In this document: positions 57,078 through 64,000 of the stretch, piece by piece | How positions within the stretch are numbered: the first letter of the stretch is position 1 | How the letters are laid out: every line of letters starts with the position of its first letter | NCBI GenBank assembly: GCA_030562195.1 | Contig: JAUJPP010000005.1 | Location: forward strand, 43,015,106-43,079,105 | DNA length: 64,000 bases | Reading direction: 5' to 3' | Source of the DNA: Nipponacmea schrenckii | Taxonomy: Eukaryota; Mollusca; Gastropoda; Lottiidae | Notes under the pieces: model-generated | The model's input: the letters and a program-made list of their open reading frames with translations, nothing else | What the model was told of the DNA's origin: nothing | Database searches by the model: none | Translations under genes and position numbers: made by a program

Positions 57078-58576
57078 ACCTCTATATATAACATATACAT
57101 TAGATTGAATTTATCTTCTCTTTAGATATCTTCTCTATATATAACATATACATTAGATTGAATTTATCTTCTCTTTAGATATCTTCTCTATATATAACAT
57201 ATACATTAGATTGAATTTATCTTCTCTTTAGATATCTTCTCTATATATAACATATACATTAGATTGAATTTATCTTCTCTTTATATATCTTCTCTATATA
57301 TAACATATACATTAGATTGAATTTATCTTCTCTTTAGATATCTTCTCTATATATAACATATACATTAGATTGAATTTATCTTCTCTTTAGATATCTTCTC
57401 TATATATAACATATACATTAGATTGAATTTATCTTCTCTTTAGATATCTTCTCTATATATAACATATACATTAGATTGAATTTATCTTCTCTTTATATAT
57501 CTTCTCTATATATAACATATACATTAGATTGAATTTATCTTCTCTTTAGATATCTTCTCTATATATAACATATACATTAGATTGAATTTATCTTCTCTTT
57601 AGATATCTTCTCTATATATAACATATACATTAGATTGAATTTATCTTCTCTTTAGATATCTTCTCTATATATAACATATACATTAGATTGAATTTATCTT
57701 CTCTTTAGATATCTTCTCTATATATAACATATACATTAGATTGAATTTATCTTCTCTTTAGATATCTTCTCTATATATAACATATACATTAGATTGAATT
57801 TATCTTCTCTTTAGATACCTTCTCTATATATAACATATACATTAGATTGAATTTATCTTCTCTTTAGATATCTTCTCTATATATAACATATACATTAGAT
57901 TGAATTTATCTTCTCTTTAGATATCTTCTCTATATATAACATATACATTAGATTGAATTTATCTTCTCTTTAGATATCTTCTCTATATATAACATATACA
58001 TTAGATTGAATTTATCTTCTCTTTAGATATCTTCTCTATATATAACATATACATTAGATTGAATTTATCTTCTCTTTAGATACCTTCTCTATATATAACA
58101 TATACATTAGATTGAATTTATCTTCTCTTTAGATATCTTCTCTATATATAACATATACATTAGATTGAATTTATCTTCTCTTTAGATATCTTCTCTATAT
58201 ATAACATATACATTAGATTGAATTTATCTTCTCTTTAGATATCTTCTCTATATATAACATATACATTAGATTGAATTTATCTTCTCTTTAGATATCTTCT
58301 CTATATATAACATATACATTAGATTGAATTTATCTTCTCTTTAGATATCTTCTCTATATATAACATATACATTAGATTGAATTTATCTTCTCTTTAGATA
58401 TCTTCTCTATATATAACATATACATTAGATTGAATTTATCTTCTCTTTAGATATCTTCTCTATATATAACATATACATTAGATTGAATTTATCTTCTCTT
58501 TAGATATCTTCTCTATATATAACATATACATTAGATTGAATTTATCTTCTCTTTAGATATCTTTTCTATATATAAG
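57078..58576. repeat. 53 bp minisatellite, about 28 copies
   Basis: The unit contains TATATAACATATACATTAGA and TTGAATTTATCTTCTC. Copies are almost identical. The rare variants TTTATATATC (two, 212 bp apart) and GATACC (two, 265 bp apart) are spaced by whole numbers of units, so blocks of several units were amplified. Confidence 0.97.
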
Positions 58577-58595
58577 TGAAAGTTTGTCTAATTAA

Positions 58596-59783
58596 AATAA
58601 ATTCCAAAACTCCTCCATGGAGATGGTTCTAATGGTTTTCTCTAGGGGAATGTAGAATGGTAGGTTTTTATAGATTGAGAAATATATATCGTAGTTACCG
58701 TTACATTCTATACGAACCTACAAACTCCTCCATGGAGATAGTTCTAATGGTTTTCTCTAGAGGAATGTAGAATGGTAGGTTTTTATAGATTGAGAAATAT
58801 ATATCGTAGTTACTGTTGAATTCTATACGAACCTACAAACTCCTCCATGGAGATGGTTCTAAGGGTTTTTTCTCTAGGGGAATGTAGAATGGTAGGTTTT
58901 TATAGATTGAGAAATATATATTGTAGTTACTGTTAAATTCTATACGAACCTACAAACTCCTCCATGGAGATGGTTCTAATGGTTTTCTCTAGGGGAATGT
59001 AGAATGGTCGGTTTTTATAGATTGAGAAATATATATCGTAGTTACTGTTAAATTCTATACGAACCTACAAACTCCTCCATGGAGATGGTTCTAATGGTTT
59101 TCTCCAGGGGAATGTAGAATGGTAGGTTTTTATAGATTGAGAAATATAAATCGTAGTTACTGTTACATTCTATACGAACCTTCAAACTCCTCCATGGAGA
59201 TGGTTCTAATGGTTTTCTCTAGGGGAATGTAGAATGGTAGATTTTTATAGATTGAGAAATATATATCGTAGTTACTGTTAAATTCTATACGAACCTACAA
59301 ACTCCTCCATGGAGATGGTTCTAATGGTTTTCTCTAGGGGAATGTAGAATGGTAGGTTTTTATAGATTGAGAAATATATATCGTAGTTACTGTTAAATTC
59401 TATACGAACCTACAAACTCCTCCATGGAGATGGTTCTAATGGTTTTCTCTAGGGGAATGTAGAATGGTAGGTTTTTATAGATTGAGAAATATATATCGTA
59501 GTTACTGTTACATTCTATACGAACCTACAAACTCATCCATGGAGATGGTTCTAATGGTTTTCTCTAGAGGAATGTAGAATGGTAGGTTTTTATAGATAGA
59601 GAAATATATATCGTAGTTACTGTTATATTCTATACGAACCTACAAACTCCTCCATGGAGATGGTTCTAATGGTTTTCTCTAGAGGAATGTAGAATGGTAG
59701 GTTTTTATAGATTGAGAAATATATATCGTAGTTACTGTTAAATTCTAAACGAACCTACAAACTCCTCCATGGAGATGGTTCTT
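58596..59783. repeat. 115 bp minisatellite, about 10 copies
   Basis: The unit contains the palindrome CTCCATGGAG, then GGTTCTAATGGTTTTCTCTA and ATCGTAGTTACTGTT. Copies differ by a few bases. It lies directly beside the 53 bp array. Confidence 0.95.
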
Positions 59784-60002
59784 GTATATTCTCAAGTCGC
59801 TCCATGGACAATTTCGCCCCCCACTGTCGACACCTCTCTTTCCGAGATTGGATAAGAAACGAGACGATCACTTCAACGCTCGAATGATCGCTTTAACTCA
59901 TATGGATGCAAGGTGGTCGGAGTTCAATCCTCCCAATAGGCCATTCAGATATATTTACATCTGTTTGAATAATCTAGGTGTGTTTATTGACTCAAATCTA
60001 TA

Positions 60003-60400
60003 TATACACTGATATACCGACAGGCTTATTACTTATACACTGTATTACAATATTAATACCGTCTTCATTTTATTATAAACTACAACTGTCATTATCAACT
60101 TAAAACATAAATAAACTATAAACTTAGCTATAAACAATATAATAAACAATAATATTATGATATATATATATACACTGATATACCGACAGGCTTATTACTA
60201 ATACACTCTATTACAATATTAATACCGTCTTCATTTTATTATAAACTACAACTGTCATTATCAACTTAAAACATAAATAAACTATAAACTTAGCTATAAA
60301 CAATATAATAAACAATAATATTATGATATATATATATATACACTGATATACCGACAGGCTTATTACTAATACACTTGATTACAATATTAATACCGTCTTC
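60003..60400. repeat. Tandem repeat, period about 167 bp, 2.4 copies
   Basis: TACACTGATATACCGACAGG recurs at about 60005, 60171 and 60339. A single related unit lies at about 34434 in the other segmental copy. Confidence 0.85.
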
Positions 60401-61066
60401 ATAAGGTACAGAAGAGTAGGACGTAAAACTCCATTCAATTTATTTTACAATATTTCACTTAATTATATTAATTACAGATTTACAGATCATAACAATTCTA
60501 TATTGATACAATATTAGAACGTCTAACCGTCCTGCTATACGTGCCCGTACTGATGTGTCTATGGACATAAAATGACAAATTATTATTTGGTTTAGGTCGA
60601 ACAACAATAAGCAATAAAAATAAAAAAAGCGGAATAATTCTGATACATAGCGTAGTTGTCCTATGAGCAAGGGGGGGGGGGGCAGCACTGTAGCATTATG
60701 CAGTCCCAGTGTATGTCTGATTACACTCTGTATTCTGTATTACATTGTTATTAAGAAAATCCTTGACTTAATTAGACTAAATACAGAGCTATATATTATA
60801 ACAATATTATAGTGGTCCAGTCAAAAACTCATTTAAAAGTGGCCTGCTGGGTCAAGATTTACAAAGCGAATACCCCAGTTTTCACGAGGAAAACTTTTAT
60901 TGAAAACAGCAGATAAAGCCTCCTTATCCAGACATTTCGAGAAAATGGGCTGTTTTTCTTGCTGTTGATCAAATAAAATACATGTATATAATCTTGATGT
61001 TATCTACAAACTAAATCTGAGAATTAAACATCAATAATAAAACAAGATAAAAGTTTTATATGAAAA

Positions 61067-62527
61067 CTAAGAAGTTTCGGGCTTTCTTGGTGGAAGATAG
61101 TCCATTTCATCATCACTACTATCAGAAGCTGGAGGTGGAGTTGGTCCTCTCTTACCATAATCTATACTACCATACTCCACTTTATCTTCTTCAGCTGGTT
61201 TCTTTATTACCTTATTGGACGGTTTCTTATCAAACTTCAGATCTACATATACCAAGTCATCATTTTTAACTTGCTCACTCGTAATCTACAACATAAATAT
61301 AACAGGGTCTTTGTATCAAACATTTCATTTCTAATTGGACAATCTCTTACGGTGACATCTAGAGAACACCAAACAATCGACAATTTTGTGTTTGCTTCAA
61401 AATGTTTTGATTGATATCCTGTCTACAAAAACCTGATTGTAACTTAATCCATATTGGCTTGATAGAAACCTTTAATATAACATAAATAGTTGCTATTGAT
61501 AGGTTGGTGTGAGTAATATACAAATGATTTTTATTCTTGTCTTTTTTAGAATTGTAGTCTTAATATCTACTCGAATTATGTCACCATTCAACTACTCTTG
61601 GACCAAATCAGCTGCTATCACAGAACTGGTATATTACACCCATTATAGTATAAATAACAATATACTACCAGTCTTGTCAACGGTCAATAGTGATAGTGAT
61701 AAGGTTTTTTTCATTCTTTTCATACATTGAACTTACCTCATGAGAACCATTTTCATAAACTTTATTACCAAATATTCCAACATTTTCATAGACTTCACCT
61801 AAAATAAATACACAAGCTAAAAATCTTCGATATTCACTTCATGAACATATTGAAATCTATTAAACAGTAAATAATGTACACGTAGATATTTTATATTTAC
61901 ATAATGATCTAATAATAGATATCAGTAACATGAGTAATAATCGGCGGTAGAATGTCATTAAAATTAGTTCTTACCACGCTTCTTCGTTTGAGGATTCTGA
62001 CTTTCTGCCATGGTAACTTTATTCTGTTTCTTTGTCTTAGATTTATTATCTTGAAAACAAGGAAAGTGAAATCAAAAAGAAAATCCTGTACAAATATATA
62101 ATCCTGATTTTGAACACTTTGATCAAATCAGGATTATCAGCTTTAACTGTGGGCAAGATCATGTGTTAAAAACAGTGTCTCGGTAGAAACATTCAGCAGG
62201 TTGTGTCAGTCTCGTCTGGTTCAGATCAAAATGTATGATATGGTAAAGATATATGGGTTACTCCTGTAAAAAAGGCAACTGGTAAATATCCATTGTAGTG
62301 TTATAATTCTAGCTGTGTAATCATGTAACTTAATTCATACCTTCCTTGTTAGTCTCTTTCTTTTTTTTCTTAGTCACTGCAGCTTCAGCTACTTGTTTTG
62401 ATTTATTGGTTTTCTTTACAGCAGCGAAATGTAGGTGACACTATTGTTGCACAGTCTTCATTATTTACAGCTTGCTTATCATTTTGTAGGTCATCCACAC
62501 TCACGTAAGCTGGATTCTCGTCTATTA
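61067..62527 (-). pseudogene. Gene 2: duplicated receptor tail exons, one frameshifted
   Basis: Exons 61067-61285 (ITIMs LVYVDL and VEYGSI kept), 61737-61798 (VYENV, VYENG kept), 61975-62049 (one codon shorter) and 62341-62527 match gene 1. The last is 187 bp instead of 186. One extra base near 62429 replaces the PTYAAV site and leads to a stop about ten codons later, before the ITIM exons. Either gene 2 is a pseudogene, makes a short-tailed receptor, or the base is an assembly error. The extracellular part lies beyond the window. Confidence 0.75.
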
Positions 62528-62879
62528 CTGGAAAGAAATAATACACAATACATTAAGAAACAGGATTCAGTTAATACCTATACAAGATGTCTAATTTACA
62601 ATGGATTGAATGATAATTGAGAACTCTTTGTTTCATAACTTAGTTTTTCTAGTAAAGTCTATAGTGCTATTATTACATACAAACTATTATACAGAGTTAT
62701 CGTTTCTTCCTCGCAGTCCCTTACATGTAATGTGATTGCAAGGAACGACAACTCTGTTTGATTGATGACAAGAAGGACCTAAGGTCTTGACATATACCAA
62801 CCAGCAGCTTTGATTGCAAGTACAAATCATTGTTTGTTGTCCATTCACATTAGGTTCATTCTATACTACATTTTTCAGC

Positions 62880-63300
62880 GACTAAATAAAAATCTAAAGA
62901 ATCCGTAAAAAATTGTTGTCTGTAGTGTGAGCCGAGTTGAACTATGAAAACGCGAACATAAGTCAGACACAATATTTCGGTGAAAAATTAAGATCATCAC
63001 AAAAATCGCTAGGGATCATCTACATTTCGGGCACTGACCCACAAAATCAAAATCAAAAGAATCCTTGAAGAATTGTAGCCTGTAGAGTGAGCACGAGTTG
63101 TACCCTATGGTTATTGGGGCGAAAAACGCTAAGTCTGACACAATATTTTGGTGAAAAATTATCGCTAGGGATCATCTTCATAATGACTCTGACCCACAAA
63201 ATAAAAATCAAAAGATTCCATTAAGAATTGTAGCTTGTAGCGTTACACAAACACATGTGAACGGACCGAAGGACCAACATAAATTGTGGGATTATAAAAA
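62880..63300 (+). mobile_element. Degenerate pearl-like remnant
   Basis: Three diverged units of about 155 bp (TCAAAAGAATCC, AATTGTAGCCTGTAGAGTGA, GACACAATATTTTGGTGAAA) end in GAACGGACCGAAGGACC and AATTGTGGGATTATAAAAAG. This resembles a worn ACGG tract and the pearl 3' end. Present only in copy 2. Confidence 0.55.
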
Positions 63301-64000
63301 GAATCAGGAGCAGACGATAAATTTAGCCTGGTAACATGTGTTGTACGTTATGGTTTGAAATATTTATTCTGAGTAGAATAAGTAATTGTAAAATAACATA
63401 CTCATCTGTTGATGTTGTTTCATTTAAAACTCTGAAATATAAAACCTAGTTTAAAAAGGCTAACATAAAACAATGGGTAGTAAATGTAAATTGAAAAGAA
63501 AAGTTTATATATATATTTATATATATGTATTTAGAAATAAATTAAAGTTTAAGTTAATTATTGTGTCTTCATTTTCATTCTCTTTTGATTCAATTCATAA
63601 AATACTTACAATTTGGGAGTCGCTCTCTTTATTTTTAAACCTATTAATAGAAATTGACAATAGGCCTATATATGATAAAAACTTAAACGTTGTTTTGTGT
63701 TTTGTTTTAACGACAAATATCGACATAGACAAAAAGTTCTAAATTACTCAGTTCATTGTTATTCTAATATGTCATTCGGGACAGGGTTTATAAAACAATT
63801 TAAGTCTAAATATTCTCCAAGTAAGTTTCATGTTTCAGCATCTTTGTAACGTGGATCTATTGCGTTAAGGCTACACAACAATAATGCTAATGAGACCAAC
63901 TTTAAATTCTTATATTCTTATTTTTTTCGATACTTTTATAATTACAATTTCTTTTTTATTTAAAATTTCCACAATTCTTAGATTGCGTCGTTATTGTTCC

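Larger units (their letters stand above)
60350..64000. repeat. Segmental duplication, copy 2
   Basis: It matches 34434-40620 in the same orientation and runs to the window edge. Copy-2-specific DNA lies at about 62640-63300. Confidence 0.85.

Noticed and set aside
57078..59783. Possible CRISPR-like or functional repeat array
   Set aside because: Units are contiguous with no unique spacers, so they are minisatellites. The genome is also eukaryotic.

Overview
The window reads as an AT-rich metazoan nuclear genome: split genes with GT-AG introns, many decayed transposons, LINEs, a tRNA-derived SINE and minisatellites. Two things point to a marine mollusc or close lophotrochozoan relative. One is the abundance of elements built like the bivalve 'pearl' family (about 160 bp core repeats, an ACGG microsatellite, and ends reading TATACGCCCAC). 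The other is an Ig/FN3 receptor with an ITIM tail. The species cannot be named from the sequence. Three runs of exactly 500 N (7818-8317, 23549-24048, 47068-47567) look like scaffolding gaps of unknown true size. Layout, left part: 1-3.66 kb is a two-gene Harbinger element (HARBI1-like transposase and a convergent MADF-domain partner). 4.58-5.20 kb is a small inverted-repeat element. 5.97-6.67 kb holds plus-strand Ig exons of the receptor family with truncated duplicate exon starts. 6.77-9.46 kb holds dispersed repeats and a reverse-strand LINE. 9.48-17.07 kb is an endogenous virus-like element of the Polinton/adintovirus type. It has a broken protein-primed DNA polymerase B on plus; a tightly packed minus-strand block (major capsid protein, a pX-like small protein, a packaging ATPase, three further proteins); and a divergent plus-strand Bcl-2-like gene with clear BH1 and BH2 boxes. 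The capsid gene is cut by a 377 bp hAT-like element with a perfect 8 bp target duplication. 17.1-21.1 kb is degenerate repeat, followed by a Helitron/PIF1 helicase remnant and a short two-exon THAP-domain gene (22.1-22.9 kb). Middle: 25-34 kb is repeat-rich, with two pearl-like elements in opposite orientation that share an end but carry unrelated core repeats, and TTAA-flanked MITEs, one nested in another. Right part: 35.2-52.6 kb minus is the main host gene. It is an Ig-superfamily receptor built from mostly phase-1 exons in the order signal peptide, Ig, (gap), FN3, transmembrane helix, and a tail with two canonical ITIMs and two YxN motifs. Its introns hold a Gypsy element split by MITEs, a LINE inserted into a SINE, and an interstitial telomeric repeat. 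The tail end of the gene is duplicated in the same orientation at 61.1-62.5 kb, running out of the window, with a frameshift in one tail exon. Large 53 bp and 115 bp minisatellites (57.1-59.8 kb) lie between the copies. The most notable biology is the pairing of a capsid operon with a cell-death-regulator homologue in the virus-like element, and the recently duplicating ITIM-receptor locus.
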